Source of the DNA: Nannobrachium achirus | Taxonomy: Eukaryota; Chordata; Actinopteri; Myctophiformes; Myctophidae | Direction: 5' to 3' | NCBI GenBank assembly: GCA_963921795.1 | Contig: OY997658.1 | Location: forward strand, 29,062,706-29,126,705 | DNA: 64,000 bases | In this document: positions 36,679 to 48,001 of the stretch, piece by piece | Numbering within the stretch: position 1 is the first letter of the stretch | How the letters are laid out: each line of letters begins with the position of its first letter | Notes under the pieces: generated by a model | What the model was told of the DNA's origin: nothing | The model's database searches: none | The model's input: only the letters and a program-made list of their open reading frames with translations | Translations under genes and position numbers: made by a program

Positions 36679-37141
36679 CTCTAATGCAGGGGTCTTCAAC
36701 AGGGGGTCCTCACAGTTACTACAGGGGGGGCTCCAAATCTTTGTGTGATAGGATACTTATTTTAAATGAACAACTTGAACCCTCAAAATATTCTGAGGTG
36801 AACTTTAACCAAAATTTGCAGATCTACAATACAAGCTAACGCCTCTCAGCGTGAGGCGTTGAGAGCTTGTAGATCGGCTATTTTTGGCAAGTAGGTTTGT
36901 TGTTGAGGTAAAAAAAAGAGCATACCAAGTACAGAGTGACAGATGTATGGTTAAATAGTGGTTAAATATCTGAAAAGAAAAAAAAACACATTAACACGAA
37001 TTCAACATAGACTGATGACAGTGCTGTCAAACAAGTAAATAAAAATCTGCAACACAATTTTATACGGGGGGGTCCCTGCTTTATCCCCCTCTCAGCTAAG
37101 GGGTCCTTGGCCTGAAAACGTCGAAGACCCCTGCTCTAAAG
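36679..37141 (-). mobile_element. hAT group 1 element, copy E
   Basis: The element is 36687-37133, ends CAGGGGTCTTCAAC and GTCGAAGACCCCTG. The left flank is CTCTAATG and the right reads CTCTAAAG only because a Harbinger MITE has cut into it. With the MITE removed it is CTCTAATG, an exact match. The hairpin 36810-36887 has the AACGCCTC/GAGGCGTT inner arm. Confidence 0.92.
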
Positions 37142-37467
37142 CCCTTTGCACACAGGACAGTTGCGTTTTTTTTCGTTTGCTGCATGAATAAAACGCATTG
37201 GATTTGGTGTGCAATGCTGTGCGGAATCGGCGCGGCGGATCCCAAAAGGAGTCATAAAAGGAGTGATGAGTTTTTTACCGCATGCGACAAGACGCACAAA
37301 TGGAACTGGGTTCGATCGAGAAAAAACGCACGGCCGCAGCCACTCGTCGCACGGCTAATTCGGATCCGGTGTGCATGAGGTCGTAGAGAATCATTGTTTC
37401 CTTAAAAAAAAGAGAAAAAAAAGGTGTTATCCGTGCGGATGAACGCGCCTGTGTGCAAAGACCTTAA
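37137..37467. mobile_element. Harbinger-type MITE with TAA TSD
   Basis: The 325-bp element 37140-37464 has ends AGCCCTTTGCACACAGG and CCTGTGTGCAAAGACCT, with TAA duplicated on each side. It is inserted in the right target duplication of copy E. Confidence 0.88.
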
Positions 37468-38043
37468 TGCGTGCGAGTCCTTCTCTGCTCTTTTCTAGTT
37501 AATCGTTGGCTCCTGCTTATCATCTGTCCAAAAAAGCATGGACCTCACACAGAGTCTTCCTTTAAATCATTATAATTTTTGCTGTAACAGTTTGCCAAGT
37601 AATACTTTTTTTTTTGCTTTGTGTGGGTTGCCCTGCATGGCGGCTCAACAGTATGTTGACCACATGATTGCAACATCCTGGCTTCAAAACCTGCTCAGGA
37701 CATCAGAACCATCTCCCTTTTTTTGTACCTCCAGATTTCAACTTCTTGCTATTTTTTGACAAGTATGTCTGTGGGTTTTACAAATATTGAACCAATGAAA
37801 GAGTTTATGACTAAATAATAACAGCATTTTCTCCAGTCTCCATTCAAAAAGTAAAGCACAAACCCCTTAAAAGAATCTTTAAAATAATAAAGTCTGTTTT
37901 GTGCCTGTTTTCATTTACAGACACTTATGGTTTAATTATTTCAATCCCATTCTGATCATTTACAGTAGGGTGATGTATTAGTGTTGCTGTTGCATACTGT
38001 AAATTATGATGATTTGGCAGGTTTGAACTTGTGAATGATGAAT

Positions 38044-38045
<2 letters not shown>
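37468..38045. other. No feature seen
   Basis: Nothing recognised. Confidence 0.5.

Positions 38046-38098
<53 letters not shown>
38046..38098. repeat. (GA)n microsatellite
   Basis: Pure GA run. Confidence 0.97.
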
Positions 38099-38100
<2 letters not shown>

Positions 38101-38193
38101 CTATTTAGAGAAAGACTTAAATCCTGATCAGCATCTTGGATGGGATTGTGAATATTTCACAGTGGGAGGGGGCAAGGTGGAGGTGACGGATTA

Positions 38194-38194
<1 letters not shown>

Positions 38195-38244
<50 letters not shown>

Positions 38245-38269
38245 GCGTGTGCGTGTGTGTGTGTGTGTG
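38195..38269. repeat. (GT)n with GTGTGC units
   Basis: GT run with three GC interruptions near 38240-38252. Confidence 0.96.
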
Positions 38270-38447
38270 GTTGCATGCACACACAGCTGGCCTGCAGCTG
38301 CGGTGTTGTTTTTTCTTTTTAGAATGCAACAGTATACTGTCGGTTCATTTCCTGAAGTCCTCACCACAAATATCATCAACGGTCTGGTCCCAGTTTGCTC
38401 TGATTGTTGCCTCCCTGCCAGCTTCTAAACATCAACAAACTTCCAAC

Positions 38448-38848
38448 CAGTGGTGGAAGAAGTACTCAAGATTTGTCTTACAGTAGGTAAAAGTAGCAAT
38501 ACCACTATATATACAAATACTCTGTTACGAGATACAATTCCTGTATACCTGCATATCAAGGATTTTATCAAAATACTTAAAATACCAAAGTAAAAAACCC
38601 TCAAAATATTCCAAATTTGGCAAATCTTGAGGTTTTATAGATAAAATAGCACCTTATTGGTTAATGTATGCTTTGTAATAATAATCTCAATCTTAAATTA
38701 CTTGTAACTTAAGTTTTCAAATAATTGTATTGTAAAAAGTACAATATTTTCCTCTAAGATCTAGTAATGGAAAAGTACTAACCTTAAAATTGTACTTACT
38801 GTAAGTAGTACATAGTACTTGAGAAAATATAGTTACTTTCCACTACTG
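38448..38848. mobile_element. hAT MITE, CAGTGGTGGAA group
   Basis: The ends are CAGTGGTGGAAGAAGTACTC and GAGAAAATATAGTTACTTTCCACTACTG in its last part. The left interior TAGGTAAAAGTAGC and right interior AATTGTACTTACTG match the copies at 34069-35602 and 48768-49227. The flanks do not match well. Confidence 0.85.
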
Positions 38849-38860
38849 CAAACCTCTGTC

Positions 38861-38861
<1 letters not shown>

Positions 38862-38906
<45 letters not shown>
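38862..38906. repeat. (TC)n microsatellite
   Basis: Pure TC run. Confidence 0.97.
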
Positions 38907-38909
<3 letters not shown>

Positions 38910-39573
38910 CCCATTTATCACCTAGTCTCTCTGTCTGTCTTAAAGTTATACTTCCATCCCAGTTGTCAAGCAGATTTTAAGACAACTTTTCAAAGGATGG
39001 CACAACATAAAATTAATTAGTTCTGTCTCCATCATCCGGGTTGAAGCATACTAATGTCTGCGTTCGCTCGGAGCCAGCTACTTCAGAACAGACTTTGACG
39101 TCAAAAGACATTTTCTAAAATATAACGTGACAGAGAGAAGAGTTGCCAAATTGCGTTCCTTCCATCACAGTTCTTCTCCGCATTCTTTTTTTTTTTCATT
39201 CGTTTGTTGTTTAACTTCACTTTTGCTTGTTCAGTTAACGCCCCCTTGACATCCACATGCCATTAGCTTTGATGTCCGTCGGGATTAAACCGTCGTGCTG
39301 TAAACCCAGACTGTACAAATAATGCTCATTAACAGTGGCTTGTTGCCTTCTAGTGAGGTTTAACAGTGCAAAACAGCGAGTCTATACTTTCTCGCCTGGG
39401 TTTTTGTGGTGAGCCGTCTGTGCCTCTGCCCAGAGCTGCATGCATGCTGCCCTCGGTCCTGCTAAATTGCTAATTAGCACTGGCACGCGTTATGCTGCTT
39501 ATGCATGTCGCTGCTGAGGGGAAGAAACCTCGTATCTCCATATTTCAACTTCTTACGTTTTATTGATGCCTTA
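38907..39573. other. Repeat-free stretch, possible conserved non-coding DNA
   Basis: No transposon or microsatellite. At 39460-39520 homeodomain-type words (CTAATTAGC) and octamer-like TTATGCATG lie close together. Only comparison with other fish could show conservation. Confidence 0.3.
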
Positions 39574-40489
39574 CTTCACAGCAGGGGTCTTCAACGTCTT
39601 CAGGCCAAGGAGCCCTTAAAGGACAACTTTATTTTTTTACAACAAGGGTTCATATTTTAGATTGTAATTAAAGAATATAAACGATGAGTGTTAAAATTAT
39701 TTCATTTACTTCTTTCTATTGTTTTAGAGATTCTTAGTTCAGTGGTTGGGGGCATTTGTACAAGTGGCTAAATATGTCATTTTACACAGAATAAGCCCAT
39801 TCCCAAGATACAACGATGTGACTTATGGGGGATAGAAGTGTTACAGTAAATAGCAATAAAGAAACTGCTGGCTTATTGTGTCTAAAAAGACATATTTAGC
39901 CACTTGTACACATGCCCCCATGCCTACGCATGCCCCACATTTTAGCACAGTAAAAGCGATAAAACAATAGAACGAAGCCAATGAAAACATTTTAACACTC
40001 ACTTTTTATTTTCTCTAATTACAATCTAAAATATGAACCCTTGTTGTAAAAAAACAAAGTTGTCCTTTAATCAAGAGAGAGATGATGCAGGGACCCCCAA
40101 CACATAGATACAATATAGTTTAATCGTTCGACAGAACAATCATCAGTGTATTTTGGGTTCATGTAAATTTGTGTTTCCAGATATTTAACCACTTGAACTG
40201 TCAATACTTAATAAACTTGACCTTTCACTCTGTACTTAGTCTGCTCCTTTTTCCCCTCAACACCAAACCTCTTTGCCGAAAATAGCCGATCTATGCTGCG
40301 AGGCGTTGTGAGCTTGTAGATCTGCTATGTTTGGCTAAAGTTTGCAGAATATGGACCCTAGCGTTCAAGTGCATGTTTAATATAGAAAAGGAGAAAAAAA
40401 GCTTCTATCACACACAAGATTTGGAGGACCCCCTGTTGGAACTCTAAGGACCCTCAAGGGGTCCTGGACCCCCTGTTGAAGACACCTGC
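39574..40489 (+). mobile_element. hAT group 1 element, copy F, interrupted
   Basis: The element is 39582-40488, ends CAGGGGTCTTCAACG and GTTGAAGACACCTG. It is nearly twice the usual length because of the TTAA element 39620-40066. The flanks CTTCACAG and CAGTACAG match at 5 of 8. The hairpin 40278-40333 has lost most of the left arm. Confidence 0.88.
39616..40070. mobile_element. TTAA-flanked palindromic MITE, copy 1
   Basis: The 447-bp element 39620-40066 starts AGGACAACTTTATTTTTTT and ends inverted AAAACAAAGTTGTCCT, with the terminal inverted repeat running about 55 bp (to ATTTTAGATTGTAATTA). TTAA lies on both sides. It splits hAT copy F. A close copy is at 54672-55135. Confidence 0.9.
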
Positions 40490-40641
40490 AGTACAGTGTC
40501 ACACAAAAGTAGATTTTCTCTTTTGTTGCTATTCTTGAAAAAAACAAACAAAACAAAAACAACAACATTACAATGAAAGTGTGTCTGCATGTGTCTGTGT
40601 TTGATAAATATTTAACCAATGTATAAAAGTATTAACAAGAC

Positions 40642-40879
40642 GTTGTTGTCGGGTGTCCAAAACCGTTTTGTATTTATCATTTAAAAAATTATTTAAAATA
40701 GTGAAAATAGACGATCTACAAGCACACAATGCCTCGCGACATGAGGCATTGAGTGCTTGTATAGATCTGTTATTTTCACTAGTTTTATGTGACAGTCTTG
40801 TATGATGAAGCAGGGCTTGACTTTACAAAAAACAAATTTGAAACTTGGAGATACAAGGTTTCTGCCTCACAGTAATGAA
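40642..40879 (+). mobile_element. Family B hairpin MITE
   Basis: TTGTCGGGTGTCCAAAACCG at left (part of the left end deleted) and AGGTTTCTGCCTCACAG at right. The stem is 40696-40784 with a small insertion (TATA) in the right arm. Confidence 0.78.
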
Positions 40880-41131
40880 GAGCTTGTGACTAAATAATAA
40901 TTACACAGGATCCATTGGAACACAGCTTATTCTTTCCATGTTCTGAACGGTAAACATTTTGGACATACGCGCTTTCCACCCGACAGCGACCATGTAGTAC
41001 GAGATGTGCTCTGCCTACAGCGCTGCAAAACCACAAACATTTGGATCCTTTTGGAACCAGACCACTGTTGTCCATTTCCTCCGCGGCCCTGTTCAACCCT
41101 ATTCTGTCCAACTACAGTCAAAAGAACAGAA

Positions 41132-41133
<2 letters not shown>

Positions 41134-41187
<54 letters not shown>
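41134..41187. repeat. (GT)27 microsatellite
   Basis: Pure GT run. Confidence 0.97.
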
Positions 41188-41188
<1 letters not shown>

Positions 41189-41278
41189 GTCACTGACTCA
41201 ATGATGGTCACATCCTCTGTAGCCAAGAGTCTTTTTAGTACACAAGTGGAATGTGTACTGTGTCGTCACCTGTGACTG

Positions 41279-41500
41279 TTAACCACATGAACCCGCTGTT
41301 CTGGGCCTGTCATTGTAGGTGGACATTCAGTGGAAATTGGCGAACCTTCGGTGAAAATAGCCGCTTCGAAGAGTTGTGAGCTTGTAGGTCGCAGAGATTT
41401 CTCGGTGCAGAGATTTCTTGGTGCAGAGATTTGGTGTAGAGGGGAAAAAGAGCATCGACCAAGTATCGGCTCCTGGGGGACACCCGCACAAAAAAGTACG
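41279..41500 (-). repeat. Cassette copy with RT relic
   Basis: It starts TTAACCACATGAACCCG at 41279 and holds a degraded hairpin at 41350-41393. The minus strand at about 41440-41500 reads AGVPQEPILG, again the LINE RT motif, followed after a frame change by text for PLYTK. AGAGATTT is repeated three times near 41392-41433. Confidence 0.5.
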
Positions 41501-41654
41501 CGTTCGGATGCTTTTTCGGTGGGTTCCGTTCCGTGCAGTAGACTGAATTCCACTAGAGATTTATCCTTGTGGCTCTCTTACACTGTCTCCCGCTCAGCTT
41601 TTAAGAAAATAGGGGGAGTAGACTGCTTTGATCCGTGTCTTAAATCATTTATAT

Positions 41655-41781
41655 TAGTGGTTCTCAAACTTCTTTATTTCGAGGATCCCCATAACTCTCA
41701 GAGTTACAGAATCGTAAGAGTCCATTTAGAACTCATTCAAGGAACGCTGAGGGTCCCTGCACCCCACTCTGAGAACCACTG
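41655..41781. mobile_element. Short hAT-like element
   Basis: The ends are TAGTGGTTCTCAAAC and TCTGAGAACCACTG. The flanks ATTTATAT and ATATATAT match at 6 of 8. Confidence 0.72.
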
Positions 41782-42705
41782 ATATATATTATCCGCTTGA
41801 ACCACAGCATCCCTTTTCTTTGACAAAAATATATATATTGGGGTAAAGGGAAATACTAGTGTCCCCAGTATAGACCAGAGCCCAGAGGAACTCCAGTCAA
41901 CTAAAATATAGGGCTTTCAAATACATGACGGTCTTTGAAGACGTGTCCTGCTTCTGACCCAGTTGTGTCAAGTCAACACATCAAACTCAGCATGGGTTTA
42001 AACATGGAGGAGAATTAAACAAGTTCTTATTGACACATCGTTAACACGTGCTGTTTCTCAAGCCGTCCATAGGTGTGTGTGGTCAAGCTGTGTTGCTTCA
42101 AAACATTTCTTAAGAGTATTGGATTTAAAAGTCATCTCTTTTTCAAAGATATAGGCCTACTGTATGTCTTTCGTCACACTTGCAAAGAGTTCCTGATGTC
42201 CTGCCAAAAATGTCTGTGCGTGAGCACTGAGCATGACTGCTCTGCAAAAAAAAAATATATATATATAGAAACAGGCGGGAAATGGTATAAAGCAATCTTT
42301 TAAACTGACTGCGGAGTGCAAAGCTTTCTATTTATTTAAAATAAATGATGTATCTCTTGGGAAAGGTGTTTCTCTGAAATGAAGTCTGGTGCAGTGCAGT
42401 CAATTACAGCGCACAGTGTGAACTAGCCTGCATAAGTTGTTATATTTAATGATGGCCAGTCGTTAAATGTTATTGTTCTGGTCAAAATAGCTCATTAGAA
42501 CATCCCACAGGGCTCTTAAATAGGGCATCCAAACTTTTGCAGTTGTTGAGGAGAAGAATATTGATGGTTTTTATGTTTTTTATTACGCCATTGACCATGC
42601 CAAGCTCCCTCTGCTTTTAAGCAGACTTAATGACGCTGACATCTAAAACAACAACCAATTATTGTTCGTTGTTGTCCACGGCCTCACGGAAACATTAACA
42701 TGTGC
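41782..42705. other. No gene; one repeat-free stretch
   Basis: 42560-42700 is balanced in composition and free of repeats (TATTACGCCATTGACC, CAACCAATTATTG) and may be conserved non-coding DNA. Nothing else recognised. Confidence 0.35.
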
Positions 42706-42925
42706 TTAAAGGAGAATTCCGGGCAAAATTCCATAATTTCATAACTGCCATAACAAAGAGTTTTATTGTGCTCAGTTTACTGTACCAGGTAAACACAAAA
42801 GAGGTGCTGACCACCGCAGAAAATAATGTTTAACAAGAAAGAGCTCTTCGGCCATGATGCAAATAACATTATTTCAACAGCCAACATTTTGACTAACAGC
42901 AGTCTTCCTGTTACAGTCAAAATGT
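42706..42925. mobile_element. Left part of a TTAA-type element
   Basis: TTAA AGGAGAATTCCGGGC is the usual left border of a fish TTAA element. No right end was found. Confidence 0.45.
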
Positions 42926-43000
42926 TTAAATAAAGTATTTGCCTCGGACCCCCACTTTAAGAACCACTGAGTCTTCAATTTGCTCCTCTCAAGAATAGTG

Positions 43001-43577
43001 GTCTAGACCAGTCGTTCTCAAAGTTGAGTCCGGGTTAGGCTAACCCTAGTCTCGCGTAGCCAGACAACTATTCCACAATCTCCGAATGCTATATAGAGTC
43101 TGGAACTACTCCTCTGAAAATCTGAGTAACGGAAGCTGGCATTTCTGTTCACAAAAACGTACTGCTAAGCAGCTAGCTAAAAATGCTTAGATGATTTTGA
43201 TTTATATTAGGATAAATGTGCACGACTGTAAAAATGAAACGGAAGTGGGGACTGGGGTTGAGGCTTCACTTCCGCTTTATCGCTTCTCATGCTGGATACT
43301 CATCCATCATCTCCCATACTGTATGACAGGAGCATTTGCAAATTGTGGGAGTCTACAGTCTGGCTACGCGAGACTAGACTAACCCTAACCCTTGAGAGGG
43401 GTTCAAGGGGGTCCCCAGCAAAATGAGTTAATATAGCATCAAAAATGTATTTGACCACTTTAAACCCTACATCAGCCATTAGAAATTGGCCAATCTACAC
43501 GCTTATTGAAGAATGTGCTTGAAACATTTTAACATGCCATTGGCACGAAGAAGGTTTTAAGAACCATTGGTCTACTC
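43001..43577. mobile_element. hAT-like element, host of a nested MITE
   Basis: The element is 43009-43569, ends CAGTCGTTCTCAAAG and TTAAGAACCATTG. The flanks GTCTAGAC and GTCTACTC match at 6 of 8. A cassette remnant (CCAATCTACACGC) is at about 43490. Confidence 0.7.
43040..43386. mobile_element. MITE with 8-bp direct flanks, nested
   Basis: 43048-43378 has the inverted ends AGTCTCGCGTAGCCAGAC and GTCTGGCTACGCGAGACT. CTAACCCT lies on both sides (43040-43047, 43379-43386), though three extra bases (AGA) are needed at the right tip. Confidence 0.8.
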
Positions 43578-43995
43578 TAGACTCTTTGCACCAGCCCTGC
43601 TTAGGATACAACGAACCATACGACAGAGCGCACTTGCTCACCTTTGGCGACACACTGGTTCACACACAATTGCACACATGTGGGAGCTCTCCATTCTCCA
43701 AATGAGAACCAGGCTTGTGTACCAGAGTAATCAGTTGAAGATTTCTAGACTGATTGCATAGCCGGTTTTGGATTATCCTCAAATATTATTGGTCCTATGA
43801 ATAAATTGGTGTCAAAAGGATGAGCAAGATGGCTCAAGAACCCAGTACTGAATGGTAAGATAGCAATAATATTGTCATGGTTACTTCAACATGTACCTGA
43901 AAGGATAGAGCATAGCATTTGATTTCATTAGCCACATTAACCCAGGAGATTTTGAAGATTTTCCAAACATTAAATAAATTGGACATTCACAACAT
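43578..43995. other. No feature seen
   Basis: Nothing recognised. Confidence 0.5.
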
Positions 43996-44041
43996 CTAGA
44001 TCTACAAGGTCATTAGCTTTTAGCTTATAGATTGGCTATAT
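43996..44041. repeat. Short hairpin cassette
   Basis: TAGATCTACAAGGTCATTAG with CTTTTAGCTTATAGATTGGC. The loop side is rearranged. Confidence 0.6.
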
Positions 44042-44120
44042 TCTCGCTATTTTTGATTAGCATGAAATAGGACTCTATACTTACTAAACTAATTGACCGA
44101 GGTTGGCTCTGTGTGTGTGT

Positions 44121-44272
44121 GTGTTTTTTTCCCTCTACACAATATCTCTTTCGCCGGTCTAAAACCTCACAACTCGTCATGTTGTGATGCGTTGTGAGCT
44201 TGTAGATTGGCTATTTTTGCCGAATGTTCCCCCCAGAATCCCAGAATTATGCTACTAGGGTTTAAGTGGTTA
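44121..44272 (+). mobile_element. hAT-cargo fragment with hairpin
   Basis: CCCTCTACACAATATCTC, a right arm GTTGTGAGCTTGTAGATTGG, and GGGTTTAAGTGGTTAG match the group 1 interior without its ends. Confidence 0.65.
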
Positions 44273-44332
44273 GATTTTGCCTGGTTAATAAACCAGACTC
44301 TATCAGGTTTATTAACCAGGCTAGGTTAGATT
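44269..44332. mobile_element. 48-bp MITE with exact 8-bp TSD
   Basis: 44277-44324 is a 16-bp perfect stem (GCCTGGTTAATAAACC and complement) with an 11-nt loop. GTTAGATT is duplicated exactly at 44269-44276 and 44325-44332. Its stem resembles the 55-bp MITE at 6056-6110. Confidence 0.85.
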
Positions 44333-44376
44333 GGCTACTTAAGGTTATTGTGTGCAATGCGCACTCTCTTTCTCTC

Positions 44377-44555
44377 TTAAGGCCTGTCCATACTTTCTCC
44401 GAAATGTTCTGCGAGTTGAACTTTCCGACGTGCACATTTCCGAACTCTGATTCGGTCTAATGCTTTGAAGAAGTTGCGAGTGACGCCATTTTGTAGTCGA
44501 ACCGGACCTTTTGACCTAAAAGGGCGGTTGCGGTCAAAGTATGGACAGGCCTTTA
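44377..44555. mobile_element. Harbinger-type MITE with TTA TSD
   Basis: The 173-bp element 44380-44552 has ends AGGCCTGTCCATACTTT and the exact complement. TTA is duplicated on each side. Confidence 0.88.
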
Positions 44556-44779
44556 AGTAAAACACACTCACAAGTGTCTCTCACATGTTTCTGCGTAGAT
44601 AGTTGGATTGAAAACCTGTATGTTTCAGACTCCAGGTCCAGGAATAGAGCAGAGAACCACTGGCTTATGGACTGTCACTGCTTAGTAGCAGACATCAATG
44701 AGGGCTTAACCTTTCAACAGCCTCTTCCAACACCGGCCAACACAGCAACAAATCAGTTTTCTGAACGATTGAGACAGTT

Positions 44780-45150
44780 TTAACCACTTAAACCCACTTA
44801 GTTGACTGGAGTTCCCCAAGGCCCACTCCTTTTTCCCCCGTACACTAAGGGCACTATCTTAGGCGCCACTTTACCCCTAAACCTTTTTCTTCTTTTTTTT
44901 CTTCAAATAAAACAATCTACAAGCTCTCAACGTGTTGATGTACCGGTAGATCGGCTTGTTGAACTATTTTTAAATGTTTTTTCATGATAGTAAAATAGCT
45001 AATAAGATTGGGCATTAGGGGTAAGGGCAAGATAATGCCCCAAGTCTCTTGGCAGAAAGCCTATCGAGAACAAGCTTGCAGGACGATGCATTGTGAGTTT
45101 GTAGATCAGCCTATTATCAAGAATAGGGACTCTAGGATTCATGTGGTTAA
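44780..45150 (+). repeat. TTAA-bounded cassette with RT relic, free-standing
   Basis: It starts TTAACCACTTAAACCC and ends GGATTCATGTGGTTAA. The frame near 44802 reads TGVPQGPLLFPPYTK, matching a LINE RT motif with SILG lost. Two hairpin remnants follow at 44903-44968 and 45082-45112. It is not inside a recognisable hAT element. Confidence 0.6.
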
Positions 45151-47555
45151 TATAGCCTCCACAAGAAACACTATATTTTGAATGGCACACAACACACTTG
45201 TGCATGGTACAAGTGTAGCTCACATATAATTATATCCATAAAGAAATGATCGTCTCTTACTACTACACTAACCATAATAGTTGGAGAGTTGGAGATTACA
45301 GACATGAGACATCTGCATGAGACATCTGTATCTAGACAACAGGGTAACACCCCACTTGTCAATGTGTGGTTCGTTTGATGCTTCCCCCAGCCCCTCCTTC
45401 CAGGGGGAATGACAACAAGGAGAAAAATGTTTTCCAAACTCCTGCAAACTTTTGAGCAAAAGTCAGCATTAATTGTGCCCTCTCCCCCCCCTGGTCTCTC
45501 TGTGGTCAGTGTTTCCTCGCTGCTGCTTCAGCAAGGTCAGGTGGTTGAGCTCATTCGGTGAGTTATGACTCAGAACCTGGTAACCCCAACAAGCTGGGTG
45601 AAATGTAGGCCTCCTTTACTGTGGGGAAACATAGAGGTGTTTACTGTTTATTAGAATACCAAGCAACCCTGGATTTATAAGGCCTCAACTGGAGGCTGTT
45701 AATTGTAAACTAAAACGGAGCATGATGATTGAAAACTAGGAGAACCAGAGGCCCTGGTGGAAAGTGGTCCAAGACCAGGAAGAGGCATGCGAGCGAGCGC
45801 CCAAAGAAAGTGACATAACCACCACTGCACGCACCATTAACGGCCACCAGATGTACCTTGTATCTTTAAATGATGTCTATATATTTAAGTGAAACACAAG
45901 CTTTGCTTGAATTATCCTTTGGCTGTCATCAGGAAAGACTTTTTAAGACAATCGTTTTCCAATGTACACAGCGCCCCGACTGCCTGTGGATTTTATTGCA
46001 AACCACACTGTGAGTGCACTGTAACCACATACCAGCAATTACATCAGCCAGGTCTGGTTCAAAATAGACCAAAGTGTATTTTTCCCCCTAATTGTTCTCG
46101 TTTCAAAGGCAAAGTGTAGGATTATTGGATTTATATATTGCTGCTGTCAGGTGGGTTACAACCTTATAACCTTCAAGGCGTTTTGGAAATTAGCCGCTTT
46201 CAGGTTTACAGCCATATATGTTTCAACTTTTATGTTATGTCTTTGATGGGTTTCACTGGCCTGTAATACAGCGTTTAAGCTCTTATTTCAAATGTAACGA
46301 CATAGAACTTCAGATCAGCATTCAGATTGACTCGTTATGCTGACAGCTATAATGAGTGAAGTGTGTGATTTAAAATGGCCAACATTTTATGCATTATAGC
46401 TGTCGCACACCTACGCAGCTATATACTGTAGGTACGTAAGAATAGGTTTCGATGTCTTAATCAACATTGATAGCTATTGGCTAACTAAACATAAGGAGTA
46501 CACTGTGTTAATGTTAGCAAAAGACATGCCTGCCACTGCCCTTGACAAAAAGACACTATACGTGTCAATACAATACACTTAACTTTGGAGGTCATCTCTA
46601 GAAGATGAGATGGAGTGTGGTTGGTGGAGAAAGGGTAAAGTCACCTTTTTTAATTGCTATTTTCGCATAAACCTTCACCTGCTGACAGTCATGTCAATGG
46701 GTCCAGGTTTGCTAGAAATTAGACGTTGTTTTAATATTATTTTCATCTTTTCCTCTAATCTCTTGGTTTAACGGAGAACAGAAAGTACCAGTTTGTTTTG
46801 ATTAAACTCAGTACCTGTGGACTACAGGATATGTGAGGCATTACCTGTATGTTAACTCTAGAGCAGTAAAAGTCACCTTTTGTCAGTGAGAACCAATGGC
46901 AGGAAGCCAGTCTTCCGCTGCTCCTTGAGGGTAACCAATAACCATAAGGAAACCTCAGGTCACAGGATTTTGTGGTTGAGCTTCTGGGAACAGGGCCATG
47001 CAAAAAAAAAGAGAAAAAGAAAAGAAAATGATAAAGACAAACAGGATGATAACCAGACGGAGAAGCAAAGTGAAAAAAAGAAAGGAAAGCTGAATTGATA
47101 AAGAATAGTGATGGTGAGTTATAGAGTTATGTAATAGATGCCTTAATGGTCCACGTCACATTGATATAAACCAGTATGCGCACGCCGGTCGGCACCAAAT
47201 GAACCCCACCGTTCATAGGATGCAATGGATGGCACTCGTGTTTAAAAATGCATTCCATCAAACTTTCAGATGCCGTTTTTCTCCCAGTGTGGAGGAAGAA
47301 TGCTTAGGATTTTTACTGTAAATTCTCACTCTTGAAATATATAATCCTTAGTTTCTGTTGATTGTAAACAATAATAGCGATTCAAAACAGTTGTCCTTCA
47401 AACCCCACCTCTATTCACCGTCATCAGAACAGAGGGAGCGTTCCTCTTGATCACCCACCCGATCCACTGGATCACCAGAGCGTCTACTGCTCGCCCAGCT
47501 GCAGTCCATGAAGCATAATTATGCTCCGTCCTGCGACGGTGTCGCGCGCAGAGCC
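45151..47555. other. No gene recognised
   Basis: No repeats except a purine-rich tract at 46999-47095. Frames here are short and lack splice support. Confidence 0.5.
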
Positions 47556-47618
47556 GCAGACCTCCAAGCTCAGAAGGGTTGCATTGGTGACGCGATGTGA
47601 GTTTGTATATCAGCTACT
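47556..47618. repeat. Divergent hairpin cassette
   Basis: GCAGACCTCCAAGCTCAG with ATGTGAGTTTGTATATCAGC. The left arm has the GACCTCC form seen at 1188-1262 but the right arm does not, so the pairing is weakened. Confidence 0.6.
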
Positions 47619-48001
47619 CGGTTGACGTGGAACACCGTTGCGCAATGAAGTATATATGTCTCGATAAGGGCGCACCCATGGGAGCACCTCACTAGCACAC
47701 AAGAGGAGGTTGAATAACCAGTGCTCCCCAAAACAACAGGTTTGGGGATCTGTTGGGAATTGATTACATGATACAGTCAGCTGTGCATTCAGTCTCAATG
47801 TTTGTAAACAAATAATTGGCCTATAGGCACAGATGTTTACCACGCATACAGTCAACAATAACTGCAGGGAAAATCCACTGCCTCCAACTTTCAGATGATT
47901 TTGTTGTGAAGGTTATTCATTGTTACCATGTGAGTGAGAATTTGTACTGAACAATATTCCAGAAGCCAGCTGCAGGCTGCTTGACAGTCAACCGTCTCTT
48001 C
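47619..48001. other. No feature seen
   Basis: Nothing recognised. Confidence 0.5.
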
